This document shows, piece by piece, positions 29,328 to 39,398 of a stretch of 64,000 nt of DNA. Within the stretch, counting starts at the first letter, position 1, and the number at the start of each line of letters is the position of its first letter. The notes under the pieces are model-generated. The model was not told the origin of the DNA. It saw only the letters and a list, made by a program, of their open reading frames with translations, and did no database searches. The stretch is from NCBI GenBank assembly GCA_034521465.1, contig JAXHMN010000010.1:496001-560000 (forward strand). Direction: 5' to 3'. The stretch is from SURF-28 sp034521465 (GTDB lineage: Bacteria; Bacteroidota; Ignavibacteria; Ignavibacteriales; Melioribacteraceae). Made by a program: the position numbers and the translations under genes.

Positions 29328-29789
29328 ATGATAACAAAAGAGAATGTAATAACCGCACAAATTGAGTGGGCAAACGGAATTATTAAAATCGGAAAGCTGA
29401 AGGACAATTATACAGAGTGTAAAAGAGAAGCAGAAGCATTTGTAACACGTCAATATAATTACGATCACGGAAGAGTTTTATTCAAGCCGACGCGAGCTTC
29501 CGAGAAACAATTTAGATTAGAAAAAGAAGGCGCGATTTCATATTTCGTTGGAGGTAATCAAAAATTCCCCGAAGATACCGGGTTTGCATTACAGCCGTGG
29601 ACAAAAATAAAATTTGATAATGCCGATATAATCATTGACGAAAATACTGCCATTGCAATGGGTAATTATTATTTGGCTGATACGGAAAACAATGAAGTTA
29701 AAGTCGAATATACAATCGGGTTTATAAAACGTGATGACGGCAGTCTGAAAATTAACCTGCACCACTCTTCGTTTCCTTTTAAAAAATAA
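29328..29789 (+). CDS. NTF2/SnoaL-like small protein
   Basis: A 153-residue soluble protein with no signal peptide. VITAQIEWANGIIKIGKL, RQYNYDHGRVLFKPTRA, YFVGGNQKFPEDTGFAL and the final NLHHSSFPFKK fit an NTF2-fold family; I recall relatives that carry the name phosphoribosyl-AMP cyclohydrolase, but the metal ligands of true HisI are not present. The function is unknown. It is divergent from ribD and followed after 16 bases by the DUF1569-like gene, so these two probably form an operon. Confidence 0.6.
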   Translation: MITKENVITAQIEWANGIIKIGKLKDNYTECKREAEAFVTRQYNYDHGRVLFKPTRASEKQFRLEKEGAISYFVGGNQKFPEDTGFALQPWTKIKFDNADIIIDENTAIAMGNYYLADTENNEVKVEYTIGFIKRDDGSLKINLHHSSFPFKK

Positions 29790-29805
29790 TTAGGAAAGTT
29801 ACTCA

Positions 29806-30426
29806 ATGAACAAAGACATAGATGGTCTTTTAGAAAAAATAAATTTGCTCTCCACAAAAACAGTTCCTCGGTGGGGCACAATGACACCGCATAAAATGGT
29901 TGAACACTTGATGAACTCGTTTAAAGTTTCCAACGGAAAATTAAAAGTGGAATGTTATACGGAAGCAGAAAAACTACCGGTACTAAAAAAAATTTTAATG
30001 AGCGATAGACCAATGCCAAAGGGTTTTAATAGTCCGGCAAATGAACTCGCACCGGAAGGTTATCAATTTCAAACACTTGAAATTGCAAAGTCGAATTTAT
30101 TAAAAGAGGTCGCTGATTATTATAAATTTTTTGATGAAAACCCTGAAGCAAAATTAATAAACCCTACTTTTGGTGAACTAAACAAAAAAGGATGGGAGCA
30201 ATTTCATAAAAAACATTTAACTCATCATCTTACTCAGTTTGGGATGTACATATTTACCGTCGGTTGCAATGTCTGTTGCTCGGTATGGTCCGTTGTAATA
30301 ACCCGCATCAGTCGGGTTACGGGGATCGGAAATATCAATAACTCTTACGCTATAACCCCCGAGATATGCAAACTGACCGGCGACTTCAACATCATTGTAA
30401 ACTTTATTCGGGAAAGTAACGGATGA
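29806..30426 (+). CDS. DUF1569/DinB-like protein, suspect C-terminus
   Basis: Residues 1-145 read as a DinB-type four-helix protein of the DUF1569 group: PRWGTMTPHKMVEHLMNSF with the first metal-binding His, and WEQFHKKHLTHHLTQFG with the last ones. Family members end close to this second motif. Here the frame stays open for about 60 more residues, to 30426, across DNA that is antisense to the end of the propeller protein gene. That tail is unlikely to be real; a lost stop codon or indel near 30240 would explain it. The role may be thiol or detoxification chemistry, as for other DinB proteins. Confidence 0.65.
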   Translation: MNKDIDGLLEKINLLSTKTVPRWGTMTPHKMVEHLMNSFKVSNGKLKVECYTEAEKLPVLKKILMSDRPMPKGFNSPANELAPEGYQFQTLEIAKSNLLKEVADYYKFFDENPEAKLINPTFGELNKKGWEQFHKKHLTHHLTQFGMYIFTVGCNVCCSVWSVVITRISRVTGIGNINNSYAITPEICKLTGDFNIIVNFIRESNG

Positions 30427-33416
30427 TATCCGGAACGGACTTGAGAGATTGTTGATGGCAAAGATTTTGAATCCCTGCAAAAAGTCGTTAACAAAAAGAT
30501 ATTCTCCTTGAACATCTAAGTCGCGCACATGTCCCGAAGTATTTGTGTGCGAAACAATTGACGGATTATTCTTATCGCTTACATCAACTATAAGGAAGCC
30601 GTTATTTCCGTCTGCAATAAAAGCATAGTTATCTTTTACAACTACACTTTGAGTTTTCCCTTGAGTGTTTAGTGACGGTAATTTCTGAAGGTTGCTCGGA
30701 TTCAATACGCTAACTATATGCATTCCGTCATTCCCGGCTGCTATGTATGCATAATCTCCTTCAACCGTTACTTCTTCTAATGTACTTGTCGGGAAATCAA
30801 TATAATCTGTTCTGTGCACATTATCGGGATCGGAAGCATCATAAACTATTAATCGTCCGTCGCTAGGGTTTCCGACAGCATATACATAACCGTCTTCGGC
30901 ATCAACACCTTCTGGGTCATGTAGAAGAAAACCATTCTCATCAATTAATTCTGGTTCATCCGGGTCCTCGACATCAAATACTTGAAGTCCGGCGGTTTGA
31001 TCAACAACGAACATGTGCTGTCCGTTGACAGCAATTCCTTTAGCTTCCGAAGGTGTATAGCGAGAGGATAATAAATTCATATTCTGTTTCTCGGTGTCGG
31101 GTAAATATGCTTCGAAAAAACCCCTGCCGTGTGTGGCAGCCACTATGTGTTGATCGACATCCCGGTATGCGATTTCATCTGTTCTAACATTTGCCAAACC
31201 ATTGTTTGAAGGAACCCAGTCCGGATGATCAGACTTAAATTGATTAGTACTCCAAACACCGATTTCTGTAGCTATATATGCAATTGTTTTATCGGTTTCA
31301 TGAAATAAGAAACTTCTTACTGGTATATCGGGCAAGTCTCCTTCTTTACTTTTCCAATTTGTGCCGCCGTCCGATGTGTAATAAATTGATGTAACTCCGT
31401 AATTAGATTTTGTTACAACAATTTCATCTTCCGAATCACCGAATTTAATGTCGGAGACCCAGCCCCTTCCTAAATTACCATTTGCGATTTCTGTGAAATT
31501 CGGAGAGTTTGCATTTGCGTTTGTCATTTTATAGACACCGACCGGGTTACCAGGAGTGCCAACAAAAATGGTATGCTGAGAGTATGGAGAAGCTGCAAAC
31601 TCAGACGGTTCACCTAATAAACTCAGTCCTTTCAATGTATCAACTGAGCGATTATTATTATTACTTATATTTTGCGCCCGTATAATTGAGCTGCTTGTTT
31701 GATTAACGTAAAGGACATCTCCGTTCTCATCATATTCAGCACTATTAATAAAATGTCCGTTATTTACGGTATCGTTAATGAAAGTAGAGAAGTTTTGACC
31801 GCCGTCCGTACTTAAATAATAACGAATTTTCTGTGACGAGGTTATTTGATAAGTGGTATTGCTCTGCCTAATAAAACATGCTGCACCGTCCCCTCCGGTT
31901 GGTCTATCCGACGAAGCCGGCGGCGAATTGCCTGTTGTAATTCTGCGCGTACCATTATCTTGAGTACCACCGAGAAGAATGACGGATCATTAATGTCAAC
32001 TTCCAAGGTATAAAACTGAGTTACGTTGTAATTATTATTTGCAGTTAGTGAATGAGTTTCCGCCGTCACTCGTGTAATATACGCCTCCGTCATTACCGAA
32101 GAGAATATCATCCGGATGATTCGGTCTCCATTTAATCATATGCTGATCAACATGGAAAGGACTCGCATTTACTCTGCCCCAAGTGCTTCCACCATTGGTT
32201 GATCTAAATAAATTAATTCCACCTGCATATAGAGTATCAGAATCTTGAGGATGAACTTGCAGAATCATATCGTACCATGCTTGATTACCTGCAATCAGGA
32301 GTGCCCCCAGGGGTTTATTGGTGTATTTATTTGAGACCAATTATTTCCTTTATCGGTAGTTTTCAATAGCCCTCTTACAGTAGCATTAGAATCTTGCACC
32401 ATCGCATAGACAATGCTTGCATCGGATGGAGCGGTTGCCATTTCTATGCGTTGAATTTTTGTATTAGGAAAACCGTTGTTTCCAGTATTTATTTTCTGCC
32501 AGTCACCTTCATCGCCTGTGGAAGATTTCCAAATTTCCCCTAAAGTTCCGATTCCGAATGAAACATAAATTGTATTATCGGCAGCAATTTCAATATCGGC
32601 TGCTCTTCCATGTGATGTATTATTTCCCGAAGTGGCTTGGACCGAGAACTTCGTCCCAGCTCTCACCGCCGTCTGTTGAACGTCTAAGTCCTTTACCTCT
32701 CAGCGCAATATAAATATCACCGGTGTTCGAGGATGCACATTTAGTTTCTGAATAAATCCAAAATTATTTGTGCTGGATAACCACTCCCAATCACCACCTG
32801 AATTTGTGGACTTCCAAACTCCTCCGCCTCTCACAGCGTCACCGTTAAACCAGCCTTCACCCGTTGATACATAGTAAGTGCTGGTGTTAGTGGGATCATA
32901 ATCAATACTACTGATCGCAAGATTATCCCAAAAGTCATCAACTTTATGCCATGTGGGATTATTCTTATAAGTTACTTCATCTGAATACCAGAGACCGCCG
33001 CTGACAGAACCGACCCAAACTTTGAATTCGGAAGGATCATCAGGATCCCACATAATTGCGCGGGTTCGTCCACCGACACCGGTTGGACCGATTTCGCGCC
33101 AATCTAAGTTAGAGGTCATTACCGAATTGGATTTTGTACCTTCAGCAGCTCTCTGTCGCTCAGTATTTTGGTAAGCTTCAATTAAGCGTTCTTGAGGTAC
33201 ATAACCCAACTCAGGGTCCCTAGTTCGAAGCATTTCGAATTCGCGAGCGCCGCCAGGATCATCAAATTCGTTTTGTTTTAATTCATCTTCTTGATTTGAA
33301 AGATTTTTTGTTTCATGGGTTAGATAATAGCCATCACCTAAAACTAGGAAAGCAGCAACAATTGCTATTATAATTCCTATAATGAGTAAATATCGTTTGT
33401 ATCTTGTTGTCTTCAT
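30217..33416 (-). CDS. Large BNR/LVIVD beta-propeller surface protein (several frameshifts)
   Basis: One gene in at least five pieces (32700-33416, 32295-32666, 32035-32340, 31842-32111, about 31640-31840, 30217-31635). The N-terminus has a signal anchor (YLLIIGIIIAIVAAFLVLG), then a DWREIGPTGVGGRTRAIMWD start typical of sortilin/BNR propellers. Repeats such as GGVWKSTNSGGDWEW and GLLKTTDKGNNWSQI recur through the middle. The last 200 residues carry LVIVD-type repeats: NGFLIVDVSDKNNPSIVSHT, VRVIDISDPRNPTDAGYYNG. All pieces lie in order on one strand. Likely an exported, protein-binding or adhesive protein; it overlaps the end of the convergent DUF1569-like gene. Confidence 0.75.
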
Positions 33417-33661
33417 CGATTATCCTCTTATGATTTAACCTATTCTTTAAGTTCGTAATTCTACTTCGTGTCCTATTATTTGTTTACAGTGTGTTAAAAA
33501 TAATGAACCAATATCAAATTTTATGTGTAACTTTTTAAAGAGATACTTTAACAAGTGATTTCCCTCATATTATCCACGATTCATGCATAACGCAATTAGG
33601 AAGATACTTAACACTTATACTTTCGTAATTTTATTTATTGGTAATTGCAACGGAGAATGAA

Positions 33662-34606
33662 ATGAATAAAGCGAAAGATTTTCTTTATTCGGACGAACCT
33701 GAACCTCACAAAGAGCGAACCAAACAAATTTTAAAAGCTCACCCTGAGGTTAGAGAGTTAATTTCTCGCACTCCCGTAAGCGGATTAATAATTATTGGAG
33801 TTGTGGCAATACAAATTGCAATCGCAATTTTACTTTCCGGTGAAGCATGGTGGTTAGCGTTGATAATTGCCTTTGCAGTTGGTGCATTTGCTAATCATTC
33901 TTTGTTTGTGCTGATTCACGAAGCAACACACAATTTAATTTTCAAAAACAGAACTATGAACAAGGTTTTTGGAATAATTGCGGATATCCCAAACGTTTTA
34001 CCGAGTTCTATTTCTTTTAGAACTTATCATCTAAAGCATCACTCTTTTCAGGGTGATTACAAACAAGACGCTGATCTTGCAAGTAAGTGGGAAGCAAAAT
34101 TAATCGGAAGTAATTTTGTGGGCAAAAGTTTATGGCTGCTTTTCTTTCCGGTCTTTCAAGCATTGCGCCCGCCGAGATTAAACATAAAGTTTGCCGATGC
34201 CTGGACGTTTGTTAATTGGTTTTTCGTTTTCGCTTTTGATGTCGCTATTATTTATTTCTTCGGTTGGATATCATTTTTATACTTAGTTTTTTCGTTCTTC
34301 TTTTCAATCGGGTTTCATCCGCTTGGTGCAAGGTGGATCCAAGAACATTTTCTTACTTATCCACCGCAGGAAACTTACAGCTACTACGGACCGTTAAACA
34401 TACCGGCGCTTAATGTCGGTTACCACAACGAACATCATGATTTTCCTTCAATACCATGGAATAATTTACCGAAACTTAGAAAAATGGCTCCGGAGTTTTA
34501 TGATACTCTTCATTACCATACTTCTTGGGTAAAACTGTGGCTGAAGTGGTTATTTGATCCGAAACTTTCGTTGTATTCGAGAGTCGTCAGGAAAGGAAGT
34601 GCTTAG
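33662..34606 (+). CDS. Fatty acid desaturase, closest in motifs to sphingolipid delta-4 desaturase (DEGS)
   Basis: A 314-residue membrane desaturase. The start ATG has GGAGA six bases upstream. The three di-iron histidine boxes are HEATH (86-90), HLKHH (123-127) and HNEHH (255-259). The wording around them is that of eukaryotic dihydroceramide desaturase: an N-terminal DEPEPHKERTKQILKAHPEV, SSISFRTYHLKHH, then ETYSYYGPLN, NVGYHNEHHDFPSIP, and a C-terminal SLYSR. About four membrane helices. By family knowledge this enzyme puts a double bond at C4 of the sphingoid base. Whether the host makes sphingolipids is not shown in this window; a hydroxy-fatty-acid lipid is an alternative substrate. Confidence 0.85.
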   Translation: MNKAKDFLYSDEPEPHKERTKQILKAHPEVRELISRTPVSGLIIIGVVAIQIAIAILLSGEAWWLALIIAFAVGAFANHSLFVLIHEATHNLIFKNRTMNKVFGIIADIPNVLPSSISFRTYHLKHHSFQGDYKQDADLASKWEAKLIGSNFVGKSLWLLFFPVFQALRPPRLNIKFADAWTFVNWFFVFAFDVAIIYFFGWISFLYLVFSFFFSIGFHPLGARWIQEHFLTYPPQETYSYYGPLNIPALNVGYHNEHHDFPSIPWNNLPKLRKMAPEFYDTLHYHTSWVKLWLKWLFDPKLSLYSRVVRKGSA

Positions 34607-34615
34607 AGAAAATGC

Positions 34616-34750
34616 TAATATCGAAACTCTAATTTCTAAACAAATCCTAAATCATAAATTCAAATGTTCAAAACAAATCAGAGGTTTCTAATTTTGAGAT
34701 TCGTACTTATGATTTGTTTAGTATTTCGAAATTAGAATTTAGGATTTTAT
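34616..34750. repeat. AT-rich imperfect inverted repeat
   Basis: TCTAATTTCTAAACAAATCC and TAAATCATAAATTC on the left face GTACTTATGATTTGTTTAGT and TCGAAATTAGAATTTAGGA on the right. Long AT-rich palindromes with AAACAAATCCTAAA wording are frequent intergenic repeats in environmental genomes. Confidence 0.6.
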
Positions 34751-34754
34751 CACC

Positions 34755-34836
34755 AAATCCCCGGGATTTCTCGACAGAAAAATTTTCATCAAAAGTTTTA
34801 GTAACCGAGGTTGCTTTTGGTAAATCCCGGGGATTT
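34755..34836. terminator. Paired 15-base palindromes between convergent genes
   Basis: AAATCCCCGGGATTT (34755-34769) and AAATCCCGGGGATTT (34822-34836) are exact reverse complements, and each is itself a palindrome around one central base. The right copy is followed by TATTTT. It lies between the ends of the desaturase and sucrose synthase genes, so a two-way terminator is likely. Confidence 0.6.
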
Positions 34837-34844
34837 ATTTTGTG

Positions 34845-37232
34845 CTATCTATTATCATGTTCTTCAAGAAGCTGCTTGGCTCTTGGTTTAAATACCGTGT
34901 GATAGAATAAATCAAGATACGCTTCCATACCCCGGTTTTCCATATCGGTTGAGTATTTCCAGAATCCGTAAATCTTTGCTTGAGATAATAACTTTTCAGT
35001 ATAAAGCGGCCAATTGTATTTTTCTTTTACTCTCTTTATTGCATTACCGGAAACACTCTCCCAATAATCCTTCTCGTCACTAAAACGTTTTATATACTTT
35101 TCTAATATTTCAATTGAGTCCTCATCGTTTGCAGGATCAATATGAAAGCCATGTACGCCGTGCTCAATTATCTCAAGCGGACCGCCGTATTTTGTAGCAA
35201 AGACGGGAACGCCGGTAGTCATTGCTTCAATGACCGTTAATCCGAATCCCTCGAACAGTGCAGGTTGAACAAATACACCTTTCTTTTCCGCAATTCTTCT
35301 GTAAGCTTCACCGGATTCATCTTTGTGAAGGGCTCGACCAATCCATCTAACTTTATCATGCAAGTTGTATTTTTTAAGCAATTCGTGAGTAAGATTAATT
35401 TGTTCTTTTTCTTCGTTGTCGGATGATTCTTCAGCGTTAATTTTTCCGGCGGCTAGTATTAAGTTAGCTTTCTTTTGCAATTCTTCGGATTCACCAAACC
35501 ATCTAACTAATCCGGTTATGTTTTTTATTTTATCTAAACGGGACATCGCGAAAATCGGCAGTTTATCCGGGTCGGATAATTTACCCCACAAATATGGTTC
35601 TTCCGCATTATTGAAAAACATATCATCAATACATTTGGTTACTTCCTCAACTCGTTCTTCTTTTTTTGAAGGAGCAAAGAAAACTTTTTGATTAACTCCG
35701 GGAGAAACAATATTAAATTTTGTGTGTTTTGGATTAACACCATTCTCTACACGGTAAAGACCCGGCATTGTAAAATGCTTATAAGATTCATATTGCCCCA
35801 TCGATTCATCCGTACCGGCAATCTCTTGATAAGATGAGGTAATAAGAAAGTTAGCCGAGTTAATTGCGATTAAATCCGCAGTAAATTGAAGGGAAAAGTG
35901 ATAATATTTTTCCAAGTCTTTCCAATAGAGCCCGCTGTAAAGATATTTACTTTTCTCTAGAGCGTGTGCAATGCAGCATTGAGTAACTTTGAATCTCTTA
36001 GCAAGTAAATATGAAACTAAATTTCCATCAGAGTAGTTGCCTATTACTAAATCCGGACGAGCGCCGAACTCTGCCATCAATGCAATGTAAGAATCTTCAG
36101 TGAACTCTTCCAAGTAAGGCCATATCTCAAAACGTGAAATCCAATTATCCGTTACTTTTTTGTTATGTTCCTTAAAAGGAACCCTGAGAATCCAAGCATT
36201 TTTTGTATTGTAAATTTTTTCATGCCGTTTATTACAGTCGGTATCCAACGGATTAGGAATTAACCGGGTAAGCACAACAATTTTAGGTAATACATCTAAC
36301 CCCGCTTCTTCGAGAGATTCGATCAATGCTCTTTCAAGTGCTTTAACCTGATCCAGAATGTAAACCACCTGGCCGCCCGTATCGGGCAAACCCATAGCGC
36401 TTGTCTGTGAAAAAAATCCGTGTGGTGAAATGATGGCAATTTTAAACAGCATCGGAATACGAGAAATAAATTCAGCTAATACTTGATGATCGGGTGAGTT
36501 CAAAACATTCTCTAATAATTTCAAACTCTTTTTTATTACACCAACATTTTTCCCTAATCCCGGTTCAAATCCCAGCTCTTGCAGATTGTGCTTTATTTCT
36601 TTAAATGATGTGTTATCGTTGAACTGTTTTAATAAGTTTGTTGCTTTATCTATTTGTTCATTCAACTCTTCCGAATCATTTATTCTATCATTTAATATTA
36701 GCTGCTGGCCGTCATATTTATGAAGATGTAAAAAGTTAAATAAAAGCTCTTTCCACTTAGCCGAATCGTTAAACATTTGACTTGACAAATACCGGTTAAG
36801 ATATTCAACTCCCTGCCCGATATTTTTGGAATCTCTTACAAACGGATGATTATCATAAAAAGGAGAAAAATCGAGATTGAGCATGTTATTATTCATTTCC
36901 GGATTAACAAAACTCTCTTTCACCATCAAATAATCTTTTACAGAAATTTCTTCGATGAAAGATTCTCCAACGTTAACATGAAAGAAGCGGGTTAAACTAA
37001 TTTTTTCTCTAACATCGAGATAGACAGAATCAGCGAAAGAGACAGACTCTTGACACTTCTTTATCAGAGGTTCCAAGTCAGCACAATTTTTGCCATGTTT
37101 CTCATAACATTCATGCAGATAATCGATCAGATTACCGGTTACACAAAGTTTTTTATCCTGCTGAGATAGAAATTTTATAAAGCTATAAAATTGATGTGAC
37201 TTTTCTTCAACTGCTTTCAAAAACTTACTCAT
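34845..37232 (-). CDS. susA: Sucrose synthase
   Basis: A 795-residue GT4 enzyme that reversibly makes sucrose from fructose and UDP- or ADP-glucose. The N-terminal 250 residues match the regulatory region of sucrose synthases. The catalytic part has AIISPHGFFSQTSAMGLPDTGGQVVYILDQ, PYLEEFTEDSYIALMAEFGARPD, IAHALEKSKYLYS, FAMSRLDKIKNITGL and the EGFGLTVIEAM nucleotide-sugar motif. Full length and unbroken. It starts one base after the stop of the sucrose-phosphate synthase gene, so the two are tightly coupled. Together with the kinase upstream they form a closed sucrose-making and sucrose-splitting unit. Confidence 0.95.
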   Translation of the reverse strand: MSKFLKAVEEKSHQFYSFIKFLSQQDKKLCVTGNLIDYLHECYEKHGKNCADLEPLIKKCQESVSFADSVYLDVREKISLTRFFHVNVGESFIEEISVKDYLMVKESFVNPEMNNNMLNLDFSPFYDNHPFVRDSKNIGQGVEYLNRYLSSQMFNDSAKWKELLFNFLHLHKYDGQQLILNDRINDSEELNEQIDKATNLLKQFNDNTSFKEIKHNLQELGFEPGLGKNVGVIKKSLKLLENVLNSPDHQVLAEFISRIPMLFKIAIISPHGFFSQTSAMGLPDTGGQVVYILDQVKALERALIESLEEAGLDVLPKIVVLTRLIPNPLDTDCNKRHEKIYNTKNAWILRVPFKEHNKKVTDNWISRFEIWPYLEEFTEDSYIALMAEFGARPDLVIGNYSDGNLVSYLLAKRFKVTQCCIAHALEKSKYLYSGLYWKDLEKYYHFSLQFTADLIAINSANFLITSSYQEIAGTDESMGQYESYKHFTMPGLYRVENGVNPKHTKFNIVSPGVNQKVFFAPSKKEERVEEVTKCIDDMFFNNAEEPYLWGKLSDPDKLPIFAMSRLDKIKNITGLVRWFGESEELQKKANLILAAGKINAEESSDNEEKEQINLTHELLKKYNLHDKVRWIGRALHKDESGEAYRRIAEKKGVFVQPALFEGFGLTVIEAMTTGVPVFATKYGGPLEIIEHGVHGFHIDPANDEDSIEILEKYIKRFSDEKDYWESVSGNAIKRVKEKYNWPLYTEKLLSQAKIYGFWKYSTDMENRGMEAYLDLFYHTVFKPRAKQLLEEHDNR

Positions 37233-39398
37233 TTACTCTCCGTCCTTTTCTAAAAAGTTGTAGTTATCAATTCCCTCAATGATTCCGTCTGCCATTTCTT
37301 TTTGAGCGAAATAAATTCTTCTTCTTCCTTTTAATTTATCTAACTCTTCACCGCGATTACCGACTATCACACCGAGGAGTTCACCGGTAAGCATATCTTC
37401 GTCATTGCCGGAATCGCCGGCAACTAGAATGTTGTTGTGGGCAAAATTCCATCTGTATGCAATGTAACGTACGGCTCTTCCTTTGCTTGCTCTAGCGGGA
37501 AGAATATCAAGATAGTTTCGATGACTTAAAATACAATTTGCTTTGATTTTATTTTTTACAAGCCAATCAACTACTTTGCGATAGTTTTCATCGGGATCAT
37601 CAATGTAATAACTGACTTTAAAATCCCGTTGAGTGTCCTTTTCTTGATATTCTAAAAAATCAAAATCGCCGAGAGCGTTATAAATTTGTTCACGCTTCCA
37701 ACCTTGCGAAATGTGTGCTTTCCAACCGGTTGAATAGACGTAATCATCTTTACCACGGTAATAAATTTCCGAACCGACGGAAGAGATAATCAAATCGGGC
37801 ATCACAAAATCATGTTCTTTCAATACTTTTTTGGCAGAATCAATTGTTCTTCCTGTAGCAACCCCAAATCCAATATGATGATTATTATCCGCAATAACTT
37901 GTTTGATTCTTTCTTCGGCGTTTTCATCTCCAATGAGAGTGTCATCAATATCAAATATCATCAATCTATCGAAGTTTAAGAATCTTTTACCGGCGCTAAT
38001 AAATGTTTTTGGTTCTTCTTTATGCTCACCCAACAATTCATAAAGAACATTCATATAACTCTCGGTGTGCGCTTCCCAAGAGTAGAACTCTTTCACGTAT
38101 TTAATTCCGTTTCTGGAATATTTTTCCCATGTATCCGTATCATCTAATATTTTATGAATACCTTTTGAAATATTTTTTGAATCGGAGACATCAGACCAAA
38201 ACACCGTGATCTAAATTTGATAGTATGTCTCTCGGCCCGCCATCATTTGTAGCAACGACCGGTAAACCACTTGCGGCTGCTTCAATAATTGTCAATCCAA
38301 ACGGTTCGTTATAAGCTGAGTTAACAAAAACGCCACCGGTTTCTGCCGCAACTCTATAAAGCTCGGGTACTTCATCATCTACGTCATGTGTTTTGGGAAC
38401 TGCCATTTTACCATAAAGGTTATACTTATCAAGTAAAAGTAAAATGTCAGTCAGAACTTCACGTTCAATATCAGGCATTTGGGTTATATCTTTTCGAATA
38501 CCGGCGAAGATTGCGAGGTTAGCTTTTTTCTGAAGTTCTTTATCCTCACCATAAGCTTCAATTAAACCGGTTATATTTTTTCTTTTTTCCGGCCGGCACA
38601 GAGAAAGTATTAAAGGTTTATTTAGATTAGTAAAAAATCGATACAATTCTTCACGAATATTTTCCCTAATTTCTTTTTCTTCTTCAGTCCATTCTCTCTT
38701 TTCGTTATAAGGATAAAACCTGTCTAACTCGACACTCGGCGGAATAACTACAAACTTATCTTTGTTAGTGTTTTCATATAAGCCGTATTGGTCATCGATT
38801 TCCTGAGAAGTGCTTGCAATAATTCTATCAGCATAAAAGATAACGCCTTCTTCGGCATCAATACGTTTGAATATTTTGTAACGTTTGTTGATCTCTTCTT
38901 TTGTAAGTCCGTTTTTCATCAAGTTATTCAGCTTATTTCTGCCGAGCGAGTGCCCGGTGTGAACAAGCGGAATTCCAAAAAATTTTGTGAGCTCTGTGCA
39001 AACATAACCTGCGTCTGCATAGTGGCTGTGAATAATATCGGGCAATTCCTCTTTGCTTTTGATGTACTTAATTGATTTGTCAACGAACTCTTCAAGATGC
39101 GGCCAGAGTAATTCTTCCTGATATATTTTAGTCCGCCGCATCTAATGCGGATTAGCGAGAGTTTGTCGTTTACTTTTTCTTCTCTTTCTGCATAAACATC
39201 ATCGACTTCTTTATCGTCAATTCTTCTTGTAACAATCTCTACTTTTCTAACATCATCTTTTTCCGAAAGTGCTTTTGCAAGTTCTAGTACATATTTAGTT
39301 TGTCCACCGGTGTCTGCATCACGACCCAATTCAAGGTTCTTGCCTCTAATTAATCCATGAATATTGTAAAGTTGAATGTACAATCCTTTATCACTCAT
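37233..39398 (-). CDS. Sucrose-phosphate synthase with C-terminal phosphatase domain (two frameshifts)
   Basis: About 721 residues after repair. The GT4 part (residues 1-460) has GLYIQLYNIHGLIRGKN, ELGRDADTGGQTKYVLELA, IIHSHYADAGYV, LSLCRPEKRKNITGLIEAYG and NEPFGLTIIEAAASG. The HAD-type phosphatase part follows: FDIDDTLIG, GVATGRTIDSA and VAGDSGNDEDML. Breaks lie near 39115 (one A missing, restores KYIRKELLWPHLEEF) and 38207 (one extra T, restores HGVLVDVSDSKN); they cancel, so the total length stays in frame. It makes sucrose-6-phosphate and then sucrose. Starts inside the end of the kinase gene. Confidence 0.93.
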
